In this document: positions 42,330 to 50,812 of the stretch, in pieces | Layout: every line of letters starts with the position of its first letter | Numbering within the stretch: position 1 is the stretch's first letter | Source of the DNA: JADGRF01 sp035274465 | GTDB lineage: Bacteria > Myxococcota_A > Polyangia > Polyangiales > JAFGIB01 | Length of the DNA stretch: 64,000 nucleotides | Direction: 5' to 3' | Assembly: GCA_035274465.1 (NCBI GenBank) | Contig: DATEOF010000142.1 | Span: 1 to 64,000 of the forward strand | Program-made: the position numbers and the translations under genes | Notes under the pieces: model-generated | Told to the model about the DNA's origin: nothing | The model's database searches: none | The model's input: the letters and a program-made list of their open reading frames with translations, nothing else

Positions 42330-43232
42330 TCATAGCTTCGGCTTGTTCTCGGCCAGCGCCTTGAGCTGGCCCGCGATCGAGCAGTCGTTGGCAGCTCCAG
42401 CCCGCGCGCGCTCGGGGTCCTGAGCGGGCGCCTTGGCTGGCGTGGCCGCGGACAGGATGCGCGTCGTGAGCAGCACGCCCTGCGATTGCACGCGGGTCCG
42501 CAGCAGGAGCTCGGGACCCGCGCCACGCTGCCCGAGGCCCCAGAGGAACACGCGCACCGGAGAGTCGCGGCGGTTCTCGCCCTCCTGCAGCACCAGCATG
42601 AACCAGTCGCTGCGCGCGAGGCCCAGCACGCTGGGCAGGTCCGCGCGGATGCGTCGCGAGAGCATCTCGTCCTGCACGCGCAGGTGCAGCAGATCTGTGT
42701 CGCGCTTGAGCGCGGTCAGCCACTCGGGTGTCAGGAACTCGCCCTTCTCGTACAGCCCGCGGGCCGAGGCGGGCGCGAGCCCCAGACACGTCGCGATCAG
42801 ATCCGGCTCCATCTCGCTGGCGGCCTTCTTGATCTCGGCCTTGCCGTGTGCAGCTGTCAGCGGCAGGCGCATGTACAGCCCGTTGCCGCTGCGCAGCCCC
42901 GGGATGTGCAGGCGCGGGTCGACCAGCGTCTGCGGGTTGGCGTTGGCCGCGTTGACGATCAGGTCTTCGACCTTGCTGCGCAGCTGGGTGTAGACCTCGC
43001 GCGCTTCGGCAAGCTCGACCTCGTGCACGCGGACCATCTGCGCGCGCAGCTCGTCGGCCTTGTTGCGTTGCCGCAGGTAGTAGCCACCCATGACCACGGT
43101 CACCGACAACACACCCAGCACCACGAAGTGCCAGGGGATGCGCGGCATGTAGGCGCGTGCGTCGTCGACGACGTGCGGACGCGCGGGGACCAGGCGGGTA
43201 GGGGCTTTGGCTTTGTCGTCCACTTTGTCCAT
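42330..43232 (-). CDS. Single-pass membrane protein at the end of the TolQ/ExbD cluster
   Basis: 300 residues, ATG at 43232 (a longer reading to 43283 is not coding-like). A short basic/acidic N-terminus, one TM helix (about 32-50, WHFVVLGVLSVTVVMGG), then a ~250-residue periplasmic domain with a coiled-coil-like region (ELRAQMVRVHEVELAEAREVY). No family recognised. Its position as the last gene of the minus-strand motor module (64-bp gap) suggests a partner linking motor and cell wall, which is inference. Confidence 0.7.
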   Translation of the reverse strand: MDKVDDKAKAPTRLVPARPHVVDDARAYMPRIPWHFVVLGVLSVTVVMGGYYLRQRNKADELRAQMVRVHEVELAEAREVYTQLRSKVEDLIVNAANANPQTLVDPRLHIPGLRSGNGLYMRLPLTAAHGKAEIKKAASEMEPDLIATCLGLAPASARGLYEKGEFLTPEWLTALKRDTDLLHLRVQDEMLSRRIRADLPSVLGLARSDWFMLVLQEGENRRDSPVRVFLWGLGQRGAGPELLLRTRVQSQGVLLTTRILSAATPAKAPAQDPERARAGAANDCSIAGQLKALAENKPKL

Positions 43233-43296
43233 CTTAAAGCACGACGGCCCCGCTCGCAGCGCGAACGGGGCCGGGCATTTCACCGCGTCGCGGGCG

Positions 43297-43839
43297 CTAT
43301 TTCTTTTCGCCCGAGCGGTTCACTGCAAAGCTCACGTTCGCGTAACCGGCTTGTGCCGTCGAGAACATCAGCTTCTTGATCACGCGGTAGTCGATCGACA
43401 CGTCCGCCTGCAGGATGACCTGCCCGGGGAACGGCTCCTGCGGGTGCAGGATGCTCCAGTTGCGCTTGAGCGTCTCCAGATCCTGGATCAGCTGCTCGAT
43501 GCGCTCGACCTTCGGGTCCGCGGCCAGCGTCGCTGTGTCGGCCATGCGCCGGCCGTCCAGCGTGATGACCACCGGGTCCACCGCGATGACCGGAGAGATG
43601 TCGATGTCGACCACGTTGCTGGCCTTCGGCATCTTGAGGTTGGCCTTCTGGGCCAACAGCTCGCCGCTCGCGCTGAACGAGATCAGCAAGAAGACGACCA
43701 GCACGATCAAGAAGTCGATGAATGGAACCAGCGGGATCGAGACGTCGACCGCCTTGGCACCGTGGCCCGAAACCTTCTTGGACACGAAGTCCAGGGGGAT
43801 GTTTCGCAGCAGAACCTTACCGGGCATGTTGATAGGCAT
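43297..43839 (-). CDS. ExbD/TolR-type motor protein (second of two, minus module)
   Basis: 180 residues. N-terminal cytoplasmic part, one TM helix with the proton-pathway Asp (SIPLVPFIDFLIVLVVFLL) and a periplasmic domain typical of ExbD/TolR. Works with a TolQ/ExbB-type channel to convert proton flow into force. Third gene of the module transcribed from 45084: TolQ, ExbD-a, this ExbD-b, then a single-pass protein; 21 bp after ExbD-a. Confidence 0.88.
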   Translation of the reverse strand: MPINMPGKVLLRNIPLDFVSKKVSGHGAKAVDVSIPLVPFIDFLIVLVVFLLISFSASGELLAQKANLKMPKASNVVDIDISPVIAVDPVVITLDGRRMADTATLAADPKVERIEQLIQDLETLKRNWSILHPQEPFPGQVILQADVSIDYRVIKKLMFSTAQAGYANVSFAVNRSGEKK

Positions 43840-43860
43840 GGGATAGATCCTTGCTCGGGG

Positions 43861-44334
43861 TTACAGGGTCGAACCGTCGGAGAGCGACATGTCCGGGAAG
43901 CCTTCGCCTACCACCATGTCCATCGAGGCCACGACGTCTTCGTAGCGAACGCCGTCCTCGGGAGCGACCACGAGGTCCTTGCGGTTCGGGTCCAGGCGCT
44001 TGCGTTCCTGCAGCTTCTCGCGCAGGCCTTCCATGTCGTACTGGTCGCCGGTCTTCGGCACCTCGATGCGATCGCCGGCGGTGGACGCGAGCACGAAGCC
44101 GCTCGCCTGCACCTGCAGGATCACTTTGACCTTCTCTTCGGGCGGCGGCTCGTTCGGAGCCTGCTGACCGGGCTGCTGCTGATTGGCGTTCAGTTTCGCC
44201 AGCTGGTTCCACACGGCGGTGACCAGCAGGAACATCACGCAGCAGAGCAAGAGGTCGATGAACGGAACCAGCGGGATCTCGGAATCGACGCTCTTTTTGC
44301 CGCCGTGCCCGCCGCCTACGCTTATGCCACCCAT
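43861..44334 (-). CDS. ExbD/TolR-type motor protein (first of two, minus module)
   Basis: 157 residues. Gly-rich N-terminus (GGISVGGGHGG), then the TM helix SEIPLVPFIDLLLCCVMFLL with the conserved Asp, a Gln/Pro linker and a periplasmic domain. Second gene of the minus-strand TolQ-ExbD-ExbD module. It differs clearly from its neighbour, as in AglQ and AglS of Myxococcus. Confidence 0.88.
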   Translation of the reverse strand: MGGISVGGGHGGKKSVDSEIPLVPFIDLLLCCVMFLLVTAVWNQLAKLNANQQQPGQQAPNEPPPEEKVKVILQVQASGFVLASTAGDRIEVPKTGDQYDMEGLREKLQERKRLDPNRKDLVVAPEDGVRYEDVVASMDMVVGEGFPDMSLSDGSTL

Positions 44335-44372
44335 GTCTAGCCTCGCTGATTACAAATCAAAAACTGAGGAGA

Positions 44373-44414
44373 GCCGGGGCGCACGCCTGTTTCAATACGA
44401 TGTGGCGCCCCGGC
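44373..44414 (-). other. Intergenic stem-loop between tolQ-like and exbD-like genes
   Basis: GCCGGGGCGC (44373-44382) pairs with GCGCCCCGGC (44405-44414) across a 22-nt loop, in the 99-bp gap after the TolQ stop. In the transcript from 45084 this would be an intercistronic hairpin that could lower expression of the ExbD genes relative to TolQ, or protect mRNA ends. Confidence 0.5.
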
Positions 44415-44433
44415 ACGTGTGGACTGACTGCGA

Positions 44434-45084
44434 TCAGGCAGCCTGCGATTCGTCGAGCTGGATGCGCGAGCGGTTGTTCACGACGAGGTTCACGACCTGC
44501 ACGGTGGCAGCGTTGATGTCGTCGATCAGCTTCTGGGTCTTGGTGTTGTGGGCGGCGAAACCGACCAGCGCGATGATGGCGGCCATCAGACCGAACGCGG
44601 TGCAGTTCATGGCCTCGGAGATACCTTTGGCCAACATGGTCGCCTTGGAGGCGGCGTCAGCGTTGGCGACGGCGCCGAAGGCGGCGATCAGACCGGTCAC
44701 CGTGCCGAGCAGACCGGAGAGCATCGCCAAGTTGGCGAACAAGGCGAGCAGCGGCGTGCGGTGCTCGATCTTGGGCAGCTCCACCAGGGCGGCCTCGTCC
44801 ATCGCGGACTGAACTTCAGCGTCGGGGCGGTTCACCTTCATCAGGCCGGCCTTGACGATGCGGGCGAGCGGCGCGTTGGCGGCCGAGCACAGCTTGATCG
44901 CGCGGCCGATATCACCGGCCAAGATGCACTTCTGCATCGTCGCGAGGAACACTTCGCGGTTGATCGAGCTGCGGTAGAGATAGATGGCGCGCTCGACGAT
45001 GATCCCGATGGCGAGGATCTGCCAGAACAGGATGGGGTACATACCCCAGCCACCTTCTTCGAAGTGATGCGCGAGCGTTGACAT
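44434..45084 (-). CDS. TolQ/ExbB/MotA-type proton-channel protein (minus module)
   Basis: 216 residues. TM helix 1 near the N-terminus (MYPILFWQILAIGIIVERAI), then the cytoplasmic loop, and the conserved helix pair ALFANLAMLSGLLGTVTGLI and GISEAMNCTAFGLMAAI typical of the MotA/TolQ/ExbB family. It forms the stator-like proton channel with the two ExbD proteins downstream. Likely homologous to AglR of the Myxococcus gliding motor, by family and gene arrangement; clear sequence similarity to the plus-strand ExbB at 45677 suggests a duplicated module. Confidence 0.9.
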   Translation of the reverse strand: MSTLAHHFEEGGWGMYPILFWQILAIGIIVERAIYLYRSSINREVFLATMQKCILAGDIGRAIKLCSAANAPLARIVKAGLMKVNRPDAEVQSAMDEAALVELPKIEHRTPLLALFANLAMLSGLLGTVTGLIAAFGAVANADAASKATMLAKGISEAMNCTAFGLMAAIIALVGFAAHNTKTQKLIDDINAATVQVVNLVVNNRSRIQLDESQAA

Positions 45085-45676
45085 ACGATGTCTCCTCCTC
45101 AGGGCCGCCTTATCGGCTTGGCCTCGTCGTGTTGCTTACGAGCTGTCTCTGGAATTGCCTGTCCACGCTGGGGCAGGCTTGAGAAAAATCTCTGTTTTGA
45201 CGCCTAAACTTCTTGTGATTTCAGCAACTTATCCAACTCTAAGTCAGGCGTCCAGGTCGAGTGAGGTGCCATCATATCGGCCAATTGCCGTGTGTCAACA
45301 CCGATCTGCGCACAAATCCCACAGCTGACGAGGCGCCGAGTAAACGATCCCGTCCATGGACAACCCGGATCGCGCAAAGTTCCCGCAGTCGGATCCGAGT
45401 TCGCGATCTAGTTCACGTGGCGGAGAGTTGAAGCTATCAGCTGCGCGGCGTGCGCACGAGCCCACACTCACCTCGTCAAATCGTTTCCATGTCTGCGTCT
45501 TCGTTGACATTCCTCGATCGCGTGCGTTAGCGTCCAGGCTCGACATTCGTCCACCGTCGTTCGATGGACAAACCCACCGGACACCATCCAGGCGGTTTTG
45601 CACTAGCACCGACGCAGAGGGACCTTGGCCGTGCCATCCGAGCGCTGGCATCGAGCCGTCCAGGAGCCGCGATTCC
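45085..45676. other. 592-bp divergent control region between the two motor modules
   Basis: The gap between the two divergent TolQ/ExbB genes. Frames through it (such as the plus frame open from 45356) are not coding-like. It is less GC-rich near 45180-45260 and 45470-45560 than its surroundings, consistent with promoters for both directions. Apart from the promoter candidate at 45504, I see no tRNA, repeat or hairpin. Confidence 0.6.
45504..45532 (+). promoter_or_regulatory. Candidate -35/-10 for the plus-strand motor module
   Basis: TTGACA (45504-45509), exactly 17 bp, TTAGCG (45527-45532). The -35 is a perfect consensus but the -10 is poor, and the distance to the ATG at 45677 leaves a ~140-nt leader. 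Confidence 0.3.
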
Positions 45677-46300
45677 ATGGAAAAAATCTGGGGATTCTTG
45701 CATGACGGAGCGCCATTCTCCTTCATCAACGTAGCCATTTTGGCGTTCGTCATCGCGATCATCGCCGACCGCTTCGTCCACATCCTGACGAAGCACCAGG
45801 TCAACGGTGAAGAATTCATGGCTCAAATCCGCAAGCTCGTGCAGGCCGGCAACATCGACCGCGCGATCAAGCTCTGCGAGGCCGAGCCACTGCCCTTGCT
45901 GCAGGTCGTCAAGGCAGGCCTGACCCAGGTGAACCGCGGTGAAGAGGCGATCATCGCCCAGATGGACGAGCGCATGAGCGAGGTGCTGCCGCAGCTGGAG
46001 AAGCGCATCGGCGTGCTCTGGTCGCTGGCGAACATCGCGACCCTCATCGGTCTGCTCGGCACCATCTCCGGTCTGATCAAATCGTTCGCCGCCGTGGCCT
46101 TCGCCGAACCGGCGCAGAAGTCCGCGCTGCTGTCGCGCGGTATTTCGGAGGCCATGTACAACACCGCGCTCGGCCTCGGCATCGCGGTGCTCTGCATGTT
46201 CTTCCACATGGTCCTGCACGGCTGGGCCAAGCGCATCAAGCACGACCTCGAGCGCACGCAGATGCGGCTCGAGAACCTGTTGACGCTCAAGCGCGAGTAA
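45677..46300 (+). CDS. TolQ/ExbB/MotA-type proton-channel protein (plus module)
   Basis: 207 residues, ATG 45677 behind AGGAG. The N-terminal helix (INVAILAFVIAIIADRFVHIL), loop QAGNIDRAIKLCEAEP, and helices WSLANIATLIGLLGTISGLI and GISEAMYNTALGLGIAVL match the TolQ/ExbB family and closely resemble the minus-strand protein, including an AIKLC loop. Followed after 7 bp by the first ExbD. Confidence 0.9.
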   Translation: MEKIWGFLHDGAPFSFINVAILAFVIAIIADRFVHILTKHQVNGEEFMAQIRKLVQAGNIDRAIKLCEAEPLPLLQVVKAGLTQVNRGEEAIIAQMDERMSEVLPQLEKRIGVLWSLANIATLIGLLGTISGLIKSFAAVAFAEPAQKSALLSRGISEAMYNTALGLGIAVLCMFFHMVLHGWAKRIKHDLERTQMRLENLLTLKRE

Positions 46301-46307
46301 CTGGTCG

Positions 46308-46859
46308 ATGGCCAAGTTTTCGCCCAGGCAGCGCGCGTACATCCGCAAGCGCACCAAAGAAGCGCACGTGGATCCGTCCGAGATGGTCGGGGAACTGAAC
46401 ATCATTCCGTTCCTCGACATCGTCGTGAACCTGATCATGTTCTTGCTGGCCACCACCGAGGCCGTGCTGCTGATCTCGCAGATCGAATCCGACCTCCCCA
46501 AGATCGCCCGCGGCGCCAGCCGGCCGAGTGACGTGGCCACGCCGCTCAACTTGAACGTGACCGTGACGGAGACCGGCGTGATCGTGAGCGGCTCGGGTGG
46601 CAAGCTCGCGCCCGGCTGCACCCAGATCGACCAGGGCCGCGCGTTGACCGTCGCCAAGAAGGGCAAGGACTACGACTGGCCGGGCCTCACGGACTGCGTG
46701 GCGCGCGTCAAGCAGCAGTACCAGTCGGAGCACTCGGTCACGGTCAGTGCCGACCCACAAGTCCAGTACGAGTACGTGGTCGCGGCCATGGATGCGGTAC
46801 GGACCAAAGGTAAGGATCCCCTGTTCCCCGACGTGCTGATCTCCGTCGGCGTTCGTTAA
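46308..46859 (+). CDS. ExbD/TolR-type motor protein (first of two, plus module)
   Basis: 183 residues. Basic N-terminus (RQRAYIRKRTKE), TM helix with the Asp in LNIIPFLDIVVNLIMFLL, then a periplasmic domain with two Cys (GCTQID, DCVARV). Second gene of the plus-strand module, 7 bp after the channel gene. Confidence 0.88.
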   Translation: MAKFSPRQRAYIRKRTKEAHVDPSEMVGELNIIPFLDIVVNLIMFLLATTEAVLLISQIESDLPKIARGASRPSDVATPLNLNVTVTETGVIVSGSGGKLAPGCTQIDQGRALTVAKKGKDYDWPGLTDCVARVKQQYQSEHSVTVSADPQVQYEYVVAAMDAVRTKGKDPLFPDVLISVGVR

Positions 46860-46877
46860 ATTTGCTTGAGTAGTTCC

Positions 46878-46898
46878 CCGCGAGGGTTCCCCTCGCGG
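46878..46898 (+). other. Intercistronic stem-loop before the second ExbD gene
   Basis: CCGCGAGG (46878-46885) pairs with CCTCGCGG (46891-46898) over a 5-nt loop. It stands in the 52-bp gap just before the GGAGG ribosome-binding site of the next gene, so it may modulate translation or transcript stability rather than terminate. Confidence 0.5.
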
Positions 46899-46911
46899 TT
46901 GGAGGGCCCCC

Positions 46912-47481
46912 ATGGCAGAACACGTCGAGCGCCAAGCGAGAATGTCCGACGTCAAGCGCGTGATCCGGCGCATCATGTCGCGGCGCGAGGCGCCTGAGGA
47001 GATGAGCCTCAACATCTATCCGATGATGGATATGATGACGATTCTGCTCGTGTTCATGATCATGAGCTTCGCCTCCGGGGGGGCCGAGGTGGTCCAGACC
47101 GAAGAGCTGCAGATCCCCGTCTCGACCTCGCAGGTCGAGGCCTCCGAGGCCCTCTCGATCGTAATTTCGTCCAGCGAGGTGGTGCTGGAAGGCAAGCGTG
47201 TTCTGTCCCTTCGCAACGGCAAGGTGGACCCGAGCCTGAAGCAAGGCGGCGGAAATGGTTGGCTGATCACACCACTTTACAACACGCTCAAGCAGCACCG
47301 CGATCGCTTGAAGATGATCGCCGCGCGCAACCCCACGCGCGCGTTCCGGGGCGAAGTTCGCGTGGTTGCAGACAAGCGCACTCCGTTCCGGACCCTGGGT
47401 GAGGTCATTTACTCTTTGGGCCAGGCGGAGTTCGGCGCGTTACGTTTCATCGTGTTGCGTGGGTCCGAGAACAAGAGCTGA
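46912..47481 (+). CDS. ExbD/TolR-type motor protein (second of two, plus module)
   Basis: 189 residues, ATG behind GGAGG. Basic N-terminus (KRVIRRIMSRREAP), TM helix with the Asp in LNIYPMMDMMTILLVFMIMSFA, then a periplasmic domain. Completes the second TolQ-ExbD-ExbD triad. Its TM sequence is Met-rich and less canonical than the other ExbDs, but keeps the proton-pathway Asp. Confidence 0.85.
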   Translation: MAEHVERQARMSDVKRVIRRIMSRREAPEEMSLNIYPMMDMMTILLVFMIMSFASGGAEVVQTEELQIPVSTSQVEASEALSIVISSSEVVLEGKRVLSLRNGKVDPSLKQGGGNGWLITPLYNTLKQHRDRLKMIAARNPTRAFRGEVRVVADKRTPFRTLGEVIYSLGQAEFGALRFIVLRGSENKS

Positions 47482-47627
47482 ATTGCCGGGTTTCGGCGGG
47501 TTCTTGATAACCCAACGGGGAACTGACAAGCGCGGGCTGTGTTTGCGCTCGCATGCGTCGAAACCTCTGTACGCCTAGCTGCGTCCAACTATAGATTGCC
47601 CGCACAACCGAACTTGGGGTGCCGGGC

Positions 47628-48872
47628 ATGCAGAATTCACTTCGCATCAGCCGTCGTCGTTTCCATCAATTGCTGGCAGCGGCCAGCGGCAGCGCCGTCT
47701 TGTCGCGCGTGCGATTTGCGCGCGCGGCGCCGAAGCTCAAGGTCGGCGTGCTGTTGCCGAAGTCGGGCACACAAGCGCTGATCGGCCAGTCGTGCGATCG
47801 CGCGGCGGTCATCGCCCCCGAGGTGATCAAGGGCCTGCTCGGCGTCGACATCGAGATCATGAGCGCCGACACCGAGTCGAACGCCGAGACCGCGCGCACG
47901 CGTGCGGAGCGGTTGATCGACGAAGGCGCGAATGTATTGGTCGGCGCGTTCGACTCCGGCCACAGCGCCGCCATCGCGCAGGTCGCGGAGCAGCGCGGCG
48001 TGCCGCACATCGTGAACATCGCCGCCGCGCCGCAGATCACCGAGCAGGGCTACAAGTACGTCTTCCGCAACTTCCCGCCCGCGCCCGAGCTGACCAAGAA
48101 CGGCTTGGCGTTGATGAGCGAAGTGTTCGCGACGGCCAAGGTCGAGCCCAAGACGGCCGTGTTCATGTACGTCAACGACACCTTCGGCCAGGCGATGTCC
48201 AAGGGCATCAGCGCGCTGCTACCGGCCTTGAAGCTGCCGTTCACGCTGACCGAGACGATCGCCTACGACGGCGCGGCCAAGGACTTGTCGGTCGAAGTGT
48301 CCAAGGCCAAGGCGACCAAGTCGGACTTCCTGCTCCTGGTGTGTCGCTTGAACGACGCCATCCTGTTGCGGCGCGAGATGGTCAAGCAACGCTGGGCGCC
48401 GATGGGCATCATCAGCCCGGGTTCGCCCGGCTTGTACGAGGAGCAGTACGCCAAGGCCCTCGGCAAGCACGCCGACTACGCGATCTGCAACACGGTCTGG
48501 TACAACCCGAAGAATCAGATCACGAGCACGGTCGGGGCTGCGTTCAAGAAGAAGTACCCGAAGGACGAGCTCGCCTTCCACGGCACGAACGTCGGATACA
48601 CCTTCGATGCCATCCTGATCGCGGCGGATGCCTTCAAGCGCGCCGGCGCGGTCGATCCCAAGACGCTGACCGAAGCCATTCGCAAGACCGACATCCCGGC
48701 CACCGGCCGCATGTCGCTGGGCGGACCCATCCGCTTCAATGCCAAGGGTCAGGTCGAAGCGAACCGCTCGGCCTGCATCCAGAACCTGAACGGGAAGCCG
48801 ACGGTAACCCTGCCGGCCGATCTGGCCCAGGGCAAGCTCGTCTTCCCCGTGCCTGAGTACAAGAAGGCTTAG
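47628..48872 (+). CDS. Tat-exported substrate-binding protein of a Liv-type ABC transporter
   Basis: 414 residues from ATG 47628; GTG at 47619 is also possible. Twin-Arg signal (ISRRRFHQLL) predicts export of a folded protein. The body is a type-1 periplasmic-binding protein (Peripla_BP_6): VGVLLPKSGTQALIG, LIDEGANVLVGAFDSG, PHIVNIAAAP, then NVGYTFDAILIAADAF. Such proteins bind branched-chain amino acids, amides or other small ligands; the ligand is unknown. First gene of a five-gene transporter operon. Confidence 0.93.
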   Translation: MQNSLRISRRRFHQLLAAASGSAVLSRVRFARAAPKLKVGVLLPKSGTQALIGQSCDRAAVIAPEVIKGLLGVDIEIMSADTESNAETARTRAERLIDEGANVLVGAFDSGHSAAIAQVAEQRGVPHIVNIAAAPQITEQGYKYVFRNFPPAPELTKNGLALMSEVFATAKVEPKTAVFMYVNDTFGQAMSKGISALLPALKLPFTLTETIAYDGAAKDLSVEVSKAKATKSDFLLLVCRLNDAILLRREMVKQRWAPMGIISPGSPGLYEEQYAKALGKHADYAICNTVWYNPKNQITSTVGAAFKKKYPKDELAFHGTNVGYTFDAILIAADAFKRAGAVDPKTLTEAIRKTDIPATGRMSLGGPIRFNAKGQVEANRSACIQNLNGKPTVTLPADLAQGKLVFPVPEYKKA

Positions 48873-48893
48873 GGCCGGATAGCAAGCACCGCA

Positions 48894-49766
48894 GTGCCGT
48901 CGACCGATCTTGTCTTGAATGTCGTCTTCGCGGGGGTGCTGACAGGCCTGGTGTACGGCCTGTTGGCGCTCGGCCTGTCCGTGATCTTCGGCGTGATGCG
49001 CGTGGTCAACTTCGCGCATGGCGAGCTGATGACGCTCGCCATGTACGCGACCGTGATCGCCTGCAGCGCGCTAGAAACCGATCCTCTGCTCGTGCTCGTG
49101 CCGATCGCGCTCGCGTTCTTCGGCCTGGGCTACGTGCTGCAAGCGGGCGTGATCAACCGCTTCATCACGCGGCCCGAGCACGCGCAGTTCTTGTTGTTGC
49201 TCGCGATCGCCACGATCGGCGCGAACGCGCAGCTGATGGCGTTCGGGCCGGATGCCCAGGGCGTGCAGACCGACTATCAGCTGGACTCGATCGAGCTCGG
49301 CCCGGTGCTGATAGACACCGTGCGCGTGTACGCGGCGGCCGCGGCGCTGATCACCACCGGGCTGCTGCTGGCGTTCTTCCGCAAGACGCTGGTCGGCAAG
49401 GCGATCCGCGCCTGCGCCGACAATCACCTCGGCGCCAAGGTGGTCGGCCTGCCTGTCGAACGCCTGTACGCGCTGACCTTCGGGCTGGGCACCGCGGCGG
49501 TCGCGGTGGCGGGCACGCTGCTGGTGTTGATGGTGGAGGTCACGCCGGCGGCGGGGCCGGCGTTTACCTTGCTCAGCTTCGTGATCGTGATCGTGGGTGG
49601 TCTCGGCTCGATGGCCGGTGCACTCGTGGGTGGCGTGCTGATCGGCGTGTCCGAGAGCCTGGCCGGCTTGTTCGTGACGCCCTCCGCCAAGAGCATGATC
49701 AGCTTCGCGCTGTTAATGGCCGTGCTGTTACTGCGCCCGGCAGGGCTGATGGGTAAGAACGCATGA
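48894..49766 (+). CDS. livH: LivH-type ABC permease
   Basis: 290 residues, GTG start 21 bp after the binding-protein stop. About eight helices with LSVIFGVMRVVNFAHGELM, the Liv permease signature, and ADNHLGAKVVGLPVERLYALTFGLG as the coupling loop. Its stop overlaps the next start (ATGA). Symbol is family level. Confidence 0.93.
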   Translation: MPSTDLVLNVVFAGVLTGLVYGLLALGLSVIFGVMRVVNFAHGELMTLAMYATVIACSALETDPLLVLVPIALAFFGLGYVLQAGVINRFITRPEHAQFLLLLAIATIGANAQLMAFGPDAQGVQTDYQLDSIELGPVLIDTVRVYAAAAALITTGLLLAFFRKTLVGKAIRACADNHLGAKVVGLPVERLYALTFGLGTAAVAVAGTLLVLMVEVTPAAGPAFTLLSFVIVIVGGLGSMAGALVGGVLIGVSESLAGLFVTPSAKSMISFALLMAVLLLRPAGLMGKNA

Positions 49767-50809
49767 CGGCGCGCGTCTCTGCCGGAAGGCTCGCGCCTGA
49801 TGGGCGCGACCCTTCCGATGATAATCGGTCGCCGGCGCTTCGCGGCGGCTCCGCCCTCGCCGTCGCGATCGGCGCCGTGTTGCTGGTCTTGCCCGCCGCG
49901 ACCAGCCACTACGGCCTCTCGGTCGCCACCACCATGCTCTACCTCGCGTTCACCGGGCAGGCCTGGAACGTGATGATGGGCTTTGCCGGGCAGCTGTCGC
50001 TCGGCCACGCGCTGTACGTCGGGCTCGGGGCCTACGTGGCGGGCGGACTGTTCGCGCACCTGGGCATCGGCCCGTGGCTCGGGTTGTGGGCGGGCATGGC
50101 CGCCGCGGTCGCGAGCGGGGCGCTGATCGGCTGGCTGGCCTTTCGCTTCCGTGTGGCGGGCGTGTACTTCGCCGTGCTGACGATCGCCTCGGCCGAGTTC
50201 ACGCGCATCGGCTTCGATCACCTGGAGTGGACCGGCGGGCCGGCCGGTTTGTTCTTGAAGGTGGCCCAGCGCGACTCGATCGATCTGCTCAACCTGCGCG
50301 GTCCACCGGCCATGTATTACTACGCGATGCTGGTGCTGGCGCTGGGCGCGCTCTGGCTGTGCGCGCGCCTGCTGCGCAGCCGCGTGGGTTACTACTGGCT
50401 GGCGATCCGGGAGGATGAGCAGGCGGCGGCCGCGCTAGGGATCCCGACGCTGCGCTTCAAGTTGCTGGCGGTGGTGGTGAGCGCCGCGCTGACCTCGATC
50501 GCGGGCGTGTTCATGGCGTTCTACAAGAACAGCCTCTTCCCCGAGCAAGCCTTCGACATGGGGCGCTCGATCGAGATCATCCTGGCGCCGATCATCGGCG
50601 GGCTCGGGACGTTGATCGGGCCCGTGCTCGGGGCGTTCGTGCTCACCCTGTTGGGCGAAGGCACCAGCGAGCTGCTCAAGCTGGCGGGCCTGGAATTGCC
50701 GGGCATGAAGCAGGTCGTCTACGGCTTGGTGCTGCTGTTCACGGTGTCGTTTCTGCCGAATGGCTTGTGGCCGCCGCTGTCGCGGGCGCTCGGCAAGAGA
50801 GCGAGCTGA
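49763..50809 (+). CDS. livM: LivM-type ABC permease
   Basis: 348 residues. Signature GQAWNVMMGFAGQLSLGHALYVGLGAY and the coupling loop IREDEQAAAALGIPTLRFKLLAV are characteristic of LivM permeases. It pairs with LivH to form the membrane channel. The first ~28 residues are hydrophilic, so a start further in is possible, but the ATGA overlap supports this one. Confidence 0.93.
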   Translation: MTARVSAGRLAPDGRDPSDDNRSPALRGGSALAVAIGAVLLVLPAATSHYGLSVATTMLYLAFTGQAWNVMMGFAGQLSLGHALYVGLGAYVAGGLFAHLGIGPWLGLWAGMAAAVASGALIGWLAFRFRVAGVYFAVLTIASAEFTRIGFDHLEWTGGPAGLFLKVAQRDSIDLLNLRGPPAMYYYAMLVLALGALWLCARLLRSRVGYYWLAIREDEQAAAALGIPTLRFKLLAVVVSAALTSIAGVFMAFYKNSLFPEQAFDMGRSIEIILAPIIGGLGTLIGPVLGAFVLTLLGEGTSELLKLAGLELPGMKQVVYGLVLLFTVSFLPNGLWPPLSRALGKRAS

Positions 50810-50812
50810 ATC

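Noticed and set aside
43297..47481. Simple TonB-ExbBD energiser for the TonB receptor at 29287
   Set aside because: No TonB-like protein is present, and each arm has two ExbDs, which suits AglRQS-type motors better. Still possible, but not the first reading.
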